Below are positions 43,611 through 55,594 of a stretch of DNA of 64,000 bases, piece after piece. The number at the start of each line of letters is the position of its first letter. Positions within the stretch are counted from its first letter, which is position 1. Below the pieces are notes generated by a model, which worked only from the letters and a program-made list of their open reading frames with translations, had not been told where the DNA came from and searched no databases. The stretch is from Hericium rajendrae (taxonomy: Eukaryota; Basidiomycota; Agaricomycetes; Russulales; Hericiaceae), in the NCBI GenBank assembly GCA_033439255.1, contig CM065880.1, positions 3,534,001 through 3,598,000 of the forward strand, read 5' to 3'. The translations under genes were made by a program, and so were the position numbers.

Positions 43611-44054
43611 AGCGGTCGGCGGGGTTCACGATTGTGCTGTCCATTGTTAACATTGGCTAATGTGAAGCTTTGAAGCCTCCCGCTCGCTGGTCTCCCCTTT
43701 CTGTCATGACGTCACGGCACTTACGTTTCCGCTTGCTGACTAATCACCCGCTTCAGCCGCCCGCCCGTTCGGCGCACATTCACGACCTCCCATCTTGAGC
43801 ACTAAAGTACTGAGCGCCGCAAACAGGGTAAATTTCACGTCGTTTTTCACGTCATATTCCCGTGGAGTTCATGACAAGTCAAGATGAATAACTCGAGGTA
43901 AGAACACGCAATCTCCATGAAGCATGATTCATGAAGCATGAGGTCGTGCTGTAGGGAGTATTGAGGATGTTCATTTACGTCACATCCTCCATCATATATA
44001 ATGCCTGCTTGCTTGCAACGAACAGCAGTAGCTATTGTGGGACCACCAAGGACA
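43611..44054. promoter_or_regulatory. Divergent promoter region with TATA box
   Basis: It separates the HNH copy 1 (minus) and the kinase-like gene (plus). ATATATAA at 43994-44001 overlaps an in-frame ATG at 44000. Transcription from that TATA would begin beyond it, which favours the ATG at 44055 as the start of the next gene. Confidence 0.45.
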
Positions 44055-45164
44055 ATGCTGGACATCGACACCCTGCCCGAGTGCTACGGCTACGACGGCC
44101 CCCTCATGCACCAGTACGACGCCCCACTGTCCCAGAAGAACATCGACCCAATGGATGCCTCGTTCCGCCTGTACCCGCACCTCGATGTCCAGTGGGCCAG
44201 ATGCGTCAGTAAGGCAGACGTCTTCGACAGTCTGACACTCGACCAGCAGGCTGCGCTCACAGGCGAGGAGACCCTCCCAGAGCCGCCCGAAGCCCTGAAG
44301 CATGTCCCGCCGCTTGACGAGCTGGACGTCGAGATCACGGACGTGCGCTGGCTCGCGGACATCAGCGCGAACTATAGACGCAACGCCGTGTTCAAGGTCG
44401 AATGGCAGGGCGCCATCTATGCGCTGAAAGTGGTACGTCTGCGCTTTGTATCGGGTACATAGCTAGTGGAGTCGTGCTGACGAGAGGTCGCTCTGCTGGG
44501 TGTGTAGTACCACGAAGATCCGCCCGAAGAGGGGTCGCTGGATGGGGACGAGCGCTTCCGCGCCGAGCAGGAGCGGCGCGCATATGCGAACTTCAAAGCA
44601 GCCGGGATCTGCGAGCTGGGGCACGGGCCCGTGCTCTTCCCGTATGGCGCGCTCCTGCTCCCCGGCCCCGGCGACTCAATGTGGTGGAAGAAGAAGAGGG
44701 GCATTCAAATCAGCGAGACCGACTCTGCGAATCCATTCAAGACGTGGTTGAAGGCCTTCGCGAAGGCGCGGGGCCCCCTGGACGCGCTGTTGCTGGAGTG
44801 GCTCGACGCGCCGCCACGGCTGGACCGCACGACGCTGACCGTCGTGCAGGGCCGCACCGTGCTGCGCGCGATGAAAGCCGTGCATTATGCGCGCGTTGCG
44901 CAGCGCGACGTCGGGTACCGCAAGATCCTGGTATCGCCGTCCTCGGGGCGCGCAGTGATCGTGGACTTCGAGGAGGCGACCGTGTGGCCGGATGCGTCGT
45001 GTGAGCTGCGGCGAGGCCTGTTGCGGAGCGATATGGGCCAGGCGATCGTTGCGTTTTATAGGAGGGATCATACGCCGTATTATGACTCGGATGAGGATCA
45101 CGACGACGAGGACGAAGTGGATGTCGAAGGCGTGGACGTGGACGTGGAAGAAAATGAGAAGTGA
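44055..45164 (+). CDS. Protein-kinase-like protein with altered catalytic loop
   Basis: Exon 1 (44055-44431) encodes MLDIDTLPECYGYD, ITDVRWLADISANYRRNAVF and KVEWQGAIYALKV, the last resembling the beta-3 lysine strand. A 77-nt intron (gtacgt...tgtgtag) leads to exon 2, YHEDPPEEGSLDGDERFRAE, AYANFKAAGICELGHGPVLF, LLLEWLDAPPRLD, AMKAVHYARVAQRDVGYRKILV and VIVDFEEATVWPD. QRD-V-x-x-x-K-I-L-V stands for the usual H-x-D-x4-N, so the His and loop Asn are changed, and DFEEA stands for DFG. The tail is strongly acidic. About 330 aa. It resembles small FunK1/choline-kinase-like proteins of basidiomycetes. Activity is doubtful. Confidence 0.65.
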
Positions 45165-45630
45165 GACTGGAGTCTGTTCTGTGCTAGAGTCCGTCGGGCT
45201 GTTAAGTCCACGACACAGTTGAGCATGTAGTTTCTGTGATGATCGAGCTGACCTTGTACCGTGAATCTGCGTTTGGATGAATTAGATACAGCATGGCGCC
45301 TAGTTGCGAGACAATGCGGGCACGGCCCATTTGTTGCGTATGTCGTCGCCGCTGGTTAAGCGTTAAGGAGCCCTGCGGAAGGATATTGCCCAGTAAAGCA
45401 GGACCGTTCGCGTCAGCACGAGCGCATGAGGCGGGCAAGATAGGTTCTGGGCGTGACCCTCCGTACAAAATCAGCTGCCCGCTCTATATTGGACGGATAT
45501 TTGAGCATCGTGGCGCATGTGGGAGCGAGGACGATGTCGGCGGCGTGGACTTGGCGAATTAGTCGGGAGAGCACCTATATGAAGATAACCAGTGATTGCG
45601 AAGCGATGAACGAGATACTTACAGTACATG
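45165..45630. other. Intergenic with a small gene fragment
   Basis: Around 45488-45525 the sequence GATATTTGAGCATCGTGGCGC matches the 5' end of the small membrane-protein gene at 56520-56870 (minus strand there too). It appears to be a stray duplicate of its start region. Confidence 0.4.
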
Positions 45631-46997
45631 TCACAGAAAACCCTCACTTTCTTCCGGTTCTCCATCGTCTTCTTGCGCTTCAGCGCATTGTTGCGCCCAC
45701 GCACTGATAGCAGATTGCTTCTCCTTTTCCTCAGCCTCTTTGCTTTTTGTCATAGCCAACCGATCAGGATGGCTTGCAGAGAACCACAACCCCGCGACTG
45801 CATCCTCCACTCGCGTGTTCCAGTCCTTCTCAGACGGCGCCACACTCTCGTCAAGCGCATCTACGCGCCTGGCCCCTTCCCTCTCCGCATGCCGCCTCTC
45901 CACAACTCTGGCATTCTCGGCGGTAAGAAAAGGAAGCGGATGGTTCGCGCCGGCATACGCGATGAACTGCGGGTCGCCGAGAGCCCGCAGGACGGTTACG
46001 CCGTACATGTAGTCGAGGATGATCCTGGACGGGGCATTGTCGCTCTGCAGAGAGTATGCGAGCTGCGCATCGCGGTTGTGAATGCCATCGCAAGGGACTG
46101 CGAGCTCCCGCCCGCGAATATACTGCAACGTCAGTCGCTCTGCAGGCGCGCGGGTCTCGGGGGCCTCTGCGCCAGTAACGTCAGGCGACGCGGGCACGTC
46201 GGCGGTGCCCATGGCGAAGTTGGGGGTCTGTGGGCAGACTGAGCTGTCAATCGAACTCAGAACACGCAGGCGAGGCGCTTGCCGGTAGCAGTGCGCTACT
46301 TCCCTCCATGTCGTCCGACATGCAGTACATGTGGCAGTGGATGCTGAACGAGACCACGATCCCGTTGCGGACGTTGTCGATGCGGGCGACGCGGCTGCTC
46401 TGCCGGCGCGGATCGCCTTCCGCGTACTTTGCGGCGGCCCGGCTTGTCGTGAGCATGTCGATGTACTGCATAGGAAAAGTCAGTATGAGGTTGAGTAGGG
46501 GTCCGCAGGACGACAGACCTGGTCGCCCTTTTTGTAAGGGATGAGGTGGGAGACGACGTTGGCCGACCTGTCGGTAAACAAACATCGTTGACCGTCACGT
46601 GCGAGCACTGAGTCCTTGAAAGATTTCTCGCTCAAAGTCGAGCTGCCGCTGCTAGGCATATGATAAGAGCGGACCGCAAATGGGTCCACGATGAGCTCTG
46701 AGGTCGACAGCAGGGCTGGAAGCAATCAATCAGAAACGAAATGTAGGAGATAAAGAGCATACATCCTGCGGGCTTGAAGTAATATTTGTCCAGGAGGCCG
46801 TCTGTCGCGTCGTAGTCTTCGACCGGTTTACCGTCTGCCGTCTTGTTCAGCTCCCCTTCGAGGCCGAGAATGTAGTACGAGACGTAACGCAGCCATCTCA
46901 GGGGACGATGGATCAGCGTGAGGAGTTGAGCGGTGGTTATGCTGAAAAGAGGGCGCGATTTGTCTATGAGTGCAAAGACTGTGATTTTGCCAGCCAT
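45631..46997 (-). CDS. HNH_2 nuclease-domain protein, copy 2
   Basis: Four exons from the ATG at 46997: MAGKITVFALIDKSRPLFSI, RPLRWLRYVSYYILGLEGEL; core SVLARDGQRCLFTD, VSHLIPYKKGDQ; YIDMLTTSRAAAKYAEGDPR, IDNVRNGIVVSFSIHCHMY; and final exon TPNFAMGTADVPASPD, RIILDYMYGVTVLRALGDPQ, WNTRVEDAVAGLWFSASHPD, ending EPEESEGFL. The H-N-H triad is complete. Splice sites mirror copy 1. It faces away from copies 3 and 4, which are on the plus strand. Confidence 0.78.
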
Positions 46998-47193
46998 AGC
47001 TCGAGCGAAATCTAGCTGTGGCAGGGATAGTTTGGTAAGGAAGGAAGAACGTACTTATACGTAGGACTGATTCCTGGTCCTGGTCTCCCTTTAGTATTCA
47101 GTGTCCGTCGTGACATGTGACAGGCCGTTGCTTCCGTCGGGCGACGCGGCAGGCGCGAACACACAACTGCATCCCTGATCACCATCTGCTCTA

Positions 47194-48532
47194 ATGGATG
47201 CCGCTGTCGTGCCGACGCCCCTCCCGAATAATCCAGATTGGAAGCAAGCCATCTCTCCAGAGTTAACCGACGCTTTCAAGACCTGCAAACAGCTCGAGGT
47301 CGCCGAGAATTGGGGGACTAAAGACGCTTCAGGACACACCATGCTCCGCATGAGCCCTCAAGTCGCTGCGCGGACGCTTGGATATGCTCTCATTTACGCC
47401 CCAAGCGAGGACGCCCGCGACTCTGTCGCTCGCGAAATCAATGCCTGCGATCATGATCCAGAAATTCTCGCTGGCCTCGCACATCTCTATATCCATGGCA
47501 TGATCCGTGTCTGTGGGCAGATGTCCTGATTGACGTTGTCTCAGTGCTTATAGTCTCGAGCAGTTAGAAACCCCAAGGGCCCTACACCGCCCATCTCGGA
47601 AGAACTGAGTCCCGGAGTGCCCGTCGAAGAGCACGATCGGACCACGACACCGGTAGGCAGAACTCCCCATTGGTTGAAGGAAATGGTACGCAGATTGGCC
47701 CTCTTTTGTGTAACTGATATTGAGTACGTACGAAGCTTCTACTTCGCGATAACTACTGTTGTGCTCTCACGAAACGACTGGATATCCCATCCGTTATCTC
47801 TGGCGTGGTTCCATACAATCCCGCAGAGCTGAAAGTAAGCGGAGTGGACACTTTGAAGGTGGCGCATATCATCAGTCAGCCCTTAACGGGCGGCGTTGGC
47901 GAGATGACGCCGGCTGCGCAAAACAAGGTCAGTTGCCCTCCATTCCAGTGATGCGTAATGAGCATTTCAGCGTACATTACTCTCAGTTTCCATGGGCGTC
48001 CTCTGCTGCTGCTGTCCTCGACCGCTTTGCAGCCATCGAGATCCAGACACTTCTCGACGGTCTCAACCTGCATCACCCCATGAATGCCATGATGTTATCT
48101 TCAAACGTGCACCACTTGTTTGACCAGTTGATGATCTCGTTGATGCCTTCCTCGGTACGTCCTGTTCTCTCCAAGGTTACAACAGATGTCAAAGATGCCA
48201 CCATTTCGTAGGATGCCGAGAACACCTACGACGTCCATGTTGACCACCCAGTTCTCCGTTACATGGGCCTTCCCCGACAGGTTCAGTTCCAAGCCTACAC
48301 GACTCCCGAAGGCGACGCCGTGCCGCCTCCGAGTCGGAAGCTCCTCGAGATCCATGCTGCGTGTGCGAGAATTGCGCGCCTGTCTGGGGCTGCGGAGCTC
48401 CTCGACGAGTTCTATGGTAACGGGGACACGGACGGAGACGCGCTGCCGGGGTTGTCGCACGACCGTGGGGACATGTCTGGTGTCAGCGCATTGGATCGTG
48501 CATTGCGGAGGGTCCAGGTCGCAGGCCCGTAG
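47194..48532 (+). CDS. HNH endonuclease-domain protein (second type)
   Basis: About five exons. Exon 1: MDAAVVPTPLPNNPDWKQAI, DPEILAGLAHLYIHGMI. Exon 2: RNPKGPTPPISEELSPG through PHWLKEM. Exon 3: LLRDNYCCALTKRLDIPSVI, LKVAHIISQPLTGG, AAQNK. Exon 4: LDRFAAIEIQTLLDGLN, LHHPMNAMMLSSNVHHLFDQ. Exon 5: DVHVDHPVLRYMGLPRQVQF, GDAVPPPSRKLLEIHAACAR and LRRVQVAGP-stop. The HNH triad is AHIIS, the Asn of HPMNAMML, and NVHHLFDQL, as in HNH_2 proteins that target DNA. It differs from copies 1-4 in having a longer lead-in. A damaged inverted copy lies at 54303-55560. Confidence 0.75.
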
Positions 48533-48892
48533 GCGTCGTCTTGTCTTCGCTGCCTAACGCAGTGTCGCGCATCCTTGCATTACCAGTTGCAGCCGTAGTA
48601 AGTGGGCACTCACGATATGTAGAGCGTGTCTCACGACTGGGTCCCTAGCAGCACGACACCAACATGTCATCCGCTCGCCTTGCAACGATCTCCATCGTGT
48701 CCTGGGGTGCCACTCTCCTCACTCGCTGAGATATCGTGACCTGCAGGCTTCGCGCCGGGTGCCGCCGTTCGAGCGGACTAGAGAACGGCGCAGCAGGGCA
48801 ATTCCCTGGCCGAATACGTGATGAATTGAGCCGGACTGCTGCGACAAGCCAGGAGGAAGAGTGCTAGAGGCGAAAGCGGGAAGAAACATGCA
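47240..48892 (+). repeat. Inverted duplication, left arm
   Basis: It matches 53970-55565 in reverse complement. It covers most of the second-type HNH gene plus downstream sequence (GTCGTCTTGTCTTCGCTG near 48536; CTAGAGGCGAAAGCGGGAAG near 48865). Confidence 0.7.
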
Positions 48893-49256
48893 TGTTATAC
48901 ATTCGATTATCAGCTTCGACGAGGATTCTTCGCGAAATGGTACTGAATATACAACTCACCCAATTCTTCATTGTGAAGTTAAGTCTCGTAGAGAAGTACA
49001 CTGGCTTGTCGTGCGTGAAGGAAGAGGGACCATTGAGTAGGGCACTCAAGAAAACTCGAAGCTCTAGGGCGCTGTAGGGCGGTGAACGTCGGGACCAGCG
49101 TGATTAGTAAGCAGCATTTACGAAGGAAGGAAGTGGAGAGCCGGAAGCAGATTACTGTACTTACATGTACTGTAAGCAAGCATGTGAGACATGAAAGGCT
49201 CCTCAGCGGACATCTAAGGATCGCATCGACACAATCGCTCAACAATTATTACCGCC
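48533..49256. other. Intergenic with dispersed repeat
   Basis: Besides the end of the left arm, 48900-49045 (GTACACTGGCTTGTCGTGCG region) matches 57055-57190 in reverse complement. No gene is recognised. Confidence 0.45.
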
Positions 49257-50585
49257 ATGACCGACAACATCTCAATTCTCGCACTCCTAGACGAGCCGCG
49301 GGTTCTTTTCAGCATTAACACCCATTGGTTGTTCACGCTTACTCCTCGGCCCCTCAAGTGGCTGCGCTATGTCTCTTACGCCGTGATCGGACTAGAAGGG
49401 GTGTTGCAAAAGGGGGAGGAAGGGGATACTGTTGATGATTATGAGGTGACGGAAGGTTTATTGGAAAAATATTACTACAAGCCAGAAGGATGTACGATCT
49501 TCGTCCTCTACATTTTCCCGTCCCCGCTGACTGCTTTCAGCTCTTTCGTCGATCTCTGACCTGGTCATTGACCCATCCGCTGTCCGGTCGTACCATGCGG
49601 GCAGCAGCAGCACCTCGAGCTCGAGCCCTCGTGACGACAGGTTTATGGATCTTCTGCTCGCGCGGGATGGCGACAGATGTGTGTTTTCAGGCTCGGCTAT
49701 GAACACTGGCGCTCATCTTATCCCTTACATGAAGGGTGATAAAGTAAGTTAGCTACCCATATGGGTCGTAGCGTTCGCGCTGATATACATTGCCATTTAG
49801 TATGTAGACATCCTCACAACAGCGAGGGCCGCCGCAAAGTATCCAGAGGACGATCCTCTTCGGCTTCGCCACCGCGTCATCGGCATTGATGACCTTCGCA
49901 ATGCGATCCTAGTTTCGAAGAACCTGCACAATCATTTATATCGCGTGTCCGACCAGATCTCCTACAGCAGCGCACTTTTACTGGTCCGTGCCTTATTCGT
50001 TTGTTCTATGTTCGTTATTTATCGATGCCAACACAGACCCCCAATTTCGCGATGGACTCTGCTGACGTCCCGTCGCCGCCGGAGTTGTCTGGTGCCGAGA
50101 GGCGAGCGCCCACGGAAAGGCTCACCCTGCAGTTCCTCCGCAACTCGCGATCGCGACCTGTCCCCCCTGCGGATGGTGTGCCTAACAGCGATGCGCAAGT
50201 GCCATATTCCATGGACAGTGACAACGCCCCCTCCAGAATCATCCTCGATTATCTGTATGGAGCCACTGTTCTGAAAGTCATGGGGGATCCGCGGTTCATT
50301 GAGTTCGCGAGCACACATCATCCACTGCCTGCACTTGCCGCCGAGAATGCTGAAAGACTCGAAGGGCAGCGCCGAGAGAGGAGAGAGGAGATGCGGGTAC
50401 ATGCGCTTGACGGGGGGGCGACCCCGCCTAAAGACTGGAATACCAGAGTGGAAGATGCGGTCGCCGGCTTGTGGTTTTCGGCAAGCATTCCTGCGAGGCT
50501 GGCCATAGCTAAGCGCATCGAGGCTGAGGAAAAAGAGAAGCAGTCTGCTATTGGCGCGTGGGTGCAACAATGTGCTGACGCATAA
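49257..50585 (+). CDS. HNH_2 nuclease-domain protein, copy 3
   Basis: Exon 1 from the ATG at 49257: MTDNISILALLDEPRVLFSI, RPLKWLRYVSYAVIGLEGVL, LLEKYYYKPEG. Exon 2 core: LLLARDGDRCVFSG, GAHLIPYMKGDK. Exon 3: YVDILTTARAAAKYPEDDPL, IDDLRNAILVSKNLHNHLY. Final exon: TPNFAMDSADVPSPPELSG, RIILDYLYGATVLKVMGDPR, WNTRVEDAVAGLWFSASIPA, ending GAWVQQCADA-stop. Triad complete, frame open. It is closest to copy 4, its tandem neighbour. Confidence 0.78.
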
Positions 50586-51421
50586 GAGCGAGGAACTCGA
50601 AGGATGTCACCCTACCATCCACGATCTGACTTGTAAGTACTTCGTTGGTCCCTTCGTGATTGCTGCTCATCACAGTATAAGTCATGTTTAGGCCTCCTCT
50701 CATACATTTTGCGTGAAAATGACGGTCTCGCTCTGAATTACAGCACTTTAAAGTTTTTTCCTTTTTTTTTGCTGGAAGTACAGGGTTCTGGGTTCATTTT
50801 TCTTGGCACAGGAAGGTCCATCCCCATGATTTTCATCATGCGGTGGATGGTGCGTCCGTCTACAGCAATAGTACCTATGGTCTACCTCAGCTTATGTGGG
50901 ATCAACTTGTGACTGTTCTCGTTGCTTGTGTCCGCATATTCCTCCCCGCACCATCTCCCACGGTAGGTTGGACAAGAGTTTGGACAAGCTGTTCTATCAG
51001 TGTTGGGAACTTTCGACGCCTGAACCTGTCGGGCTTCGTGCCGCACGACGCCCGACGTACCGTCACAAATAATTGTGAACGAAGCTTTCAAGCCTGTCTT
51101 CGTCTGTGCATTCTGTCGTACGCGCTGCTGTAACAGAATCTCAGATGTCTACTCAGTCTGATCATTTTCATGGCAAAAGGACAGGATGTTGACGCTTCAA
51201 GGAAGTACATGCGTTGGAACGAGCGCTTATGTCATTGACGAACTTAGCAGGAGCATGGATATTTACGGACGTCGGGGCACATTGTCGCAGGCAGACTCAA
51301 CCTTATGAGTTCTACGGTGTTCTTGCCTTTAATTCACGTGTTGCTACGACACCATCTAATAGTCCATTTACATTCAACCACGTCAGCCCCACTTCGCTGA
51401 AGCTCGACATCTTCACTCGCC
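50586..51421. other. Intergenic between HNH copies 3 and 4
   Basis: No gene is recognised. A T-rich run lies at about 50755-50770. Confidence 0.4.
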
Positions 51422-52984
51422 ATGGCTAATCAGTTCACGATCTTCGTGCTTCTGGACAAGCCGCGGCGTGTTTTCAGCACAGACGCTGCTTTTTTACCCG
51501 CGCTCGCCATCCGCCCTCTCAAATGGCTGCGTTATGTCTCATATTGTATAATCGGATTAGAAGGAGTGTTACAGAAGGCGAAGGAAGGTAGCCCTGTGGA
51601 TGACTATGAGGCGACAGACGGGTTGTTGGGCATTTATTACTTCAAACCAGTAGGAGGTATGCTTTTTGGCTTCTGATTTGAGCATTTTTTTTTCTGACCA
51701 GCTCATTCTAGCCTCATCCTCAATCCCATGTCAGATTGTCGACCCTTCCGCGATGAGAGCCCGTGGCGTCACCAGCAGCCCGTCAACATATTCCCGACGT
51801 GACCCTCATTTCAGGGATTTGCTGATTCGGCGGGATGGGGTGAATGGGCACGGTTGTGTATTTACCGACTCAGCTGCAACCATTGGTGCCCATCTTATCC
51901 CTCACGCGAAGGGCGATAAAGTAAGTCAGCCACCTTCATGAATAGTAGTGTTCGCGCTGATATACATTTTCATATAGTATTTAGACGTCCTCACAACGAC
52001 GAGGGCTGCTGCAAAGTATGCAGAGGACGATCCTCTTCGGCTTCGCCACCGGGTCCTCAGCATCGATGACATTCGCAATGGGATTCTAGTTTCGAGCAAT
52101 GTGCATAAACATCTGTACTGTGTATCAGCAATTTTGCTGGTCAGTGCCTTATTCGTTTGTTCAATATCTGTTATTTATCAATATAAATACAGACCCCAAA
52201 TTTTGCGATGGACCCTGCTGATGTCCCGTCATCACCGAATGTCTCCATGGCCAGTGCCGAGAGGCATGCGCCCACGGAAAGGCTCACCCTGCAGTTCCTT
52301 CGCAACTCGCCATCGCAACCTGTCCCCTCCGTAGACGGTGTGCACAATAGCGACGCGCAAGTGCCTTACTCCATGGACAGTGGCGACGCTCCGTCTAGAA
52401 TCATCCTCGATTATCTGTATGGAGCCACCGTTCTGAAAATCATGGGAGACCCACAGTTTATCGACTTTGCGGAAAGGAACCACCCGCTTACTCGTGCTAC
52501 TACCGACCAGACCAGTTTCACCGAGGAACGGACGGAGCGCAGACGCCAGGACACGGAAAGTCGAAAACTCCGTGCTCAGCATCGGCATGATGAAAGGGAA
52601 CATCATGGGGCAGGTACCAGGCAGGGAGCACTTGCGATTGACGAAGATGCAGATGCGGATCATGGGAAGTCGAAATTGCCTGAGAAGAACTGGGCCACGA
52701 GGGTGGAGGATGCGGTCGCCGGGTTGTGGTTCGCAGCAGGCAATCCCGGGAGGTTGGCCATGGCCGCACGCACAGAGGCTGAGGCCGGAGAGAAGAAATT
52801 AGCTACCGGCGCATGGGCACAGCAATGTGCTGGCTCGGGGGAAGCGGAAGAGTCGAAGTCAGAGACGTCGAACGACCCGGAGACCCTAACGGTGAACCCA
52901 CCTCCTATGCAAAACCCCAACGACTCTTCCGCAAGCACCTGGATACATGGCGTCGGCACCAACGAACCGTATCTTAAGACATGA
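51422..52984 (+). CDS. HNH_2 nuclease-domain protein, copy 4, with added C-terminus
   Basis: Exon 1: MANQFTIFVLLDKPRRVFST, RPLKWLRYVSYCIIGLEGVL. Exon 2 core: LLIRRDGVNGHGCVFTDSAA, GAHLIPHAKGDK. Exon 3: YLDVLTTTRAAAKYAEDDPL, IDDIRNGILVSSNVHKHLY. Final exon: TPNFAMDPADVPSSPNV, RIILDYLYGATVLKIMGDPQ, a charged insert (TERRRQDTESRKLRAQHRHD), WATRVEDAVAGLWFAAGNPG and GAWAQQCAGSGEAEESK. Beyond the end of copy 3 it continues through PETLTVNPPPMQNPND into STWIHGVGTNEPYLKT-stop. This resembles the WIYGIEVDDAYLDAW start of the WY-motif family, suggesting a fused fragment. Triad complete. Confidence 0.76.
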
Positions 52985-53969
52985 CGCATCAAATGCGACG
53001 TGCAGACCTGGTCGCATATAGCGGAGAAAGCTATGGAATTGGCTCGTCCGAGGTTGTAGGTGGCTCGTGGAGATGACATGATGTGATTTGTGCCAGTGAA
53101 AGCTCGAGTGACAGGACACATCGTGTTCTTTCGTTTCTGTTCCGTTCCTTGCGAGGCTGCATCCTTTGCCTTGAATCTTGATCACATGTAGGCACATGCC
53201 TCTCCTTCATTGCATTTCCTTGAAATCATTTCCTTGTGCTATTCTGTCGTGCCGTATGCAAAGCTCTATGTCAGTTTTTACTAGTACTCAATCTTCATTC
53301 AATTCATTGCCGGCATCAAACTTAAAGTTTGCGGATGAGCATGTTGCATGAGTGCGAGCCCTTCTCGTACGCCCGGTGCGCTTTGACTTCTGCGCGGATG
53401 TTCGCGGTGGATCTATCCCCCAAATGTATATATGGGTCCTGTCCACTGGCTGCTGGGTGGTCCATGAAGAGAGAACATGTTTTTCGTCGCCACACAAGGC
53501 TCATAACGTTCGGACAATGACCAGCTCACCTCGACTTTTCGGTCGCGGTCGCTGTCACTGGAGGACCTGTACGTCAGCGGCATCTTTCCTATTCACTAAT
53601 CCAATCTCGATTTTCTGACGGCAACTTCATTATGTTTGACTCGAGCACCTAGCCATCTACAATTTTTGGGCTATCCGGGTGCACCATCAAGTACAGTGGT
53701 AGCGGGAAAACCCCGGTTTCGGATCTCACTCCAAAATGGCAGCGGTGCACCTCTTCCTACCGCGCTACGCCATGCCAACTCCAGAAGACCTTCAACCTGA
53801 GCCTCGTAACCATGGCGGAAAACCGGTGGGTGCTATTGTCATAGTCTCTCCCCCGAGTTGACCCCCAGGGTAGGTTCCGAGTTTTCCACAGGACAAGACC
53901 ACTATTTCTCTTCCGATATAAGCTTTTATTCTACAAAGGAAACTTCCGTAGGCTAGTATATCACCACTG
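52985..53969. other. Intergenic, possible small exon on minus strand
   Basis: A 60-residue minus-strand frame (53504-53322: FMDHPAASGQDPYIHLGDRS, SHSCNMLIRKL) looks protein-like, but no neighbouring exons could be tied to it. Confidence 0.3.
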
Positions 53970-55565
53970 CATTTTTCTTCCCGCTTTCGCCTCTATCACC
54001 TTGCCTCCTGGCTCGTCACAGCAGTCCAGCTCAACTTCATCACGAAGTCGGCCAGGAAAGTGCCTCTGCCGTGCCATTGTCTACGTTCGCTTGAACAGCA
54101 GCACCTGGCGCTCGGAAGCTGTCAAGTCCGCGGATCACAAGATATCAACGAGTGAGGAGAGTGGCACCACAAGGGGTGGCGCGGCGGGTGGGACGAGGCG
54201 CGGGGACGCGACGGAGATCATGAGTGCTCACATACTACGGCTACGATTGTTAATCCGACAATGTGTGAAGACAAGTTAGACAGCGAAGACAAGACGACAC
54301 CTATGCGCCTGCAATTTGGATCCTCCTCAATGCACGATCCAACGCGTTGACGCCAAATGGATTGAAGGACATGTCCCAGTGGTTGTGAGGCAACCCCGGC
54401 AGAGTATCTCCGTCCCTATCCCCAGTACCATAGAACTCGTCGAGGACCTCCGCGGCCCCGGACAGGTGTGCAATTCTCGCACACGCAGCATGGATCTCGA
54501 GGAGTTTTCGACTGGGAGGCAGCACGTCATCGCCTTCGGGAGTTGTGTAGCCTTGGAACTCAACCTGTCGGGAGAGGCCATATCATGGAGAACTGGATGG
54601 TGGACGTGGATATCGCAGGTGTTCACAGCGTCCTAAGGAATGATGGTATCGTTCACATCCGTGGTAATATTGGAGAGAAAAAGACATACCTGGGAGAATG
54701 TCAACCAGATGTTCGACTGGTCAAACTGACAATGCGCGGCTTCGGATAACATCATGGCATTCATGGGGTGATGCAGGTTTAGACTGTCGAGGAGTGCCCG
54801 GGTGTCGATGGCTGCAAAGGATCGAGAACAGCAGCAGCAGAGGACGCCCACTGAAGCTGAGAGCAGTATACGCTGCATGTCACCCTGAAATGCTCATTAC
54901 GTCAGAAAGGAAGGCAACCGACCGTATTCTGCGCAGCCGCCGTCATCCCGCCAATGCCTTCCGTTAGGGATCGACTAATGATGTGCGCCACTTCCGAAGA
55001 GTCCATGCCGGTTGCTTGCAGCTCTGTGGGACTGAGTATGATCACACGAGAGACAATGGATGGGATATCCCGTCGTTTCATGAAAGCACAACGGTAGTTA
55101 TCGCGAAGTAGAAGCTTCGCATATACTCAGCATTGTTTACACAAACGAGGGCCAATTTACTTACCATTTCCTTCAACCGATGGGGAATTCCGCCTACTGG
55201 TGTCATGGTCCGAGCGTACTCTTCGACGGCCACTCTGAATGACGCTCGGGGACTCAGTTCTGCCGAGATGAGCGCTGTAGGGCCCTTGGGATTTCTAACT
55301 GCTCGAGACTAAGCACTGAGACAATGGAGATGGAGGACGTCTGCCCACAGATACCGATCATGCCATGGATATAGAGATGTGCGAGGCCAGCGAGGATTTC
55401 TGCATCATTGCTTGCAGGCATTGATTTCGCGAACGACGCAGTCACGGCCTTCCTCGCTTGGGGCGTAAATGAGAGCATATCCAAGCTACCGCCCGGCGAC
55501 TTGAGGGCTCATGCGTAGCATAGTGTGTCCTGAAGCGGCTTTGGCGAGGTCGTGGAAGAACGTTC
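53970..55565 (-). repeat. Inverted duplication, right arm
   Basis: Reverse complement of 47240-48892. The order is preserved (downstream block first, then the HNH gene). The 5.1 kb between arms contains HNH copies 3 and 4. Confidence 0.7.
54303..55560 (-). pseudogene. Decayed inverted copy of the second-type HNH gene
   Basis: The HNH start is still readable (LLRDNYRCAFMKRRDIPSIV, SSEVAHIISRSLTEGIGG, AAQN), as is DSLNLHHPMNAMMLSEAAHC. The HxxF histidine region is changed (NVHHLFDQ to AAHCQFDQ). Relative to 47194-48532 there are single-base losses in at least two places: near 54825 (CTCGACCGC versus CTCGATCC) and near 54578 (ATGGGCCTT versus ATGGCCTC). Frame is also lost in the first exon around 55490, and the first part of exon 1 is missing where homology ends near 55565. 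The end (PPSRKLLEIHAACARIAHLS, LRRIQIAGA-stop) remains. It is a pseudogene. Confidence 0.7.
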
Positions 55566-55594
55566 CCTAACTGTCGGCGGCCTCGAGACGCAGG

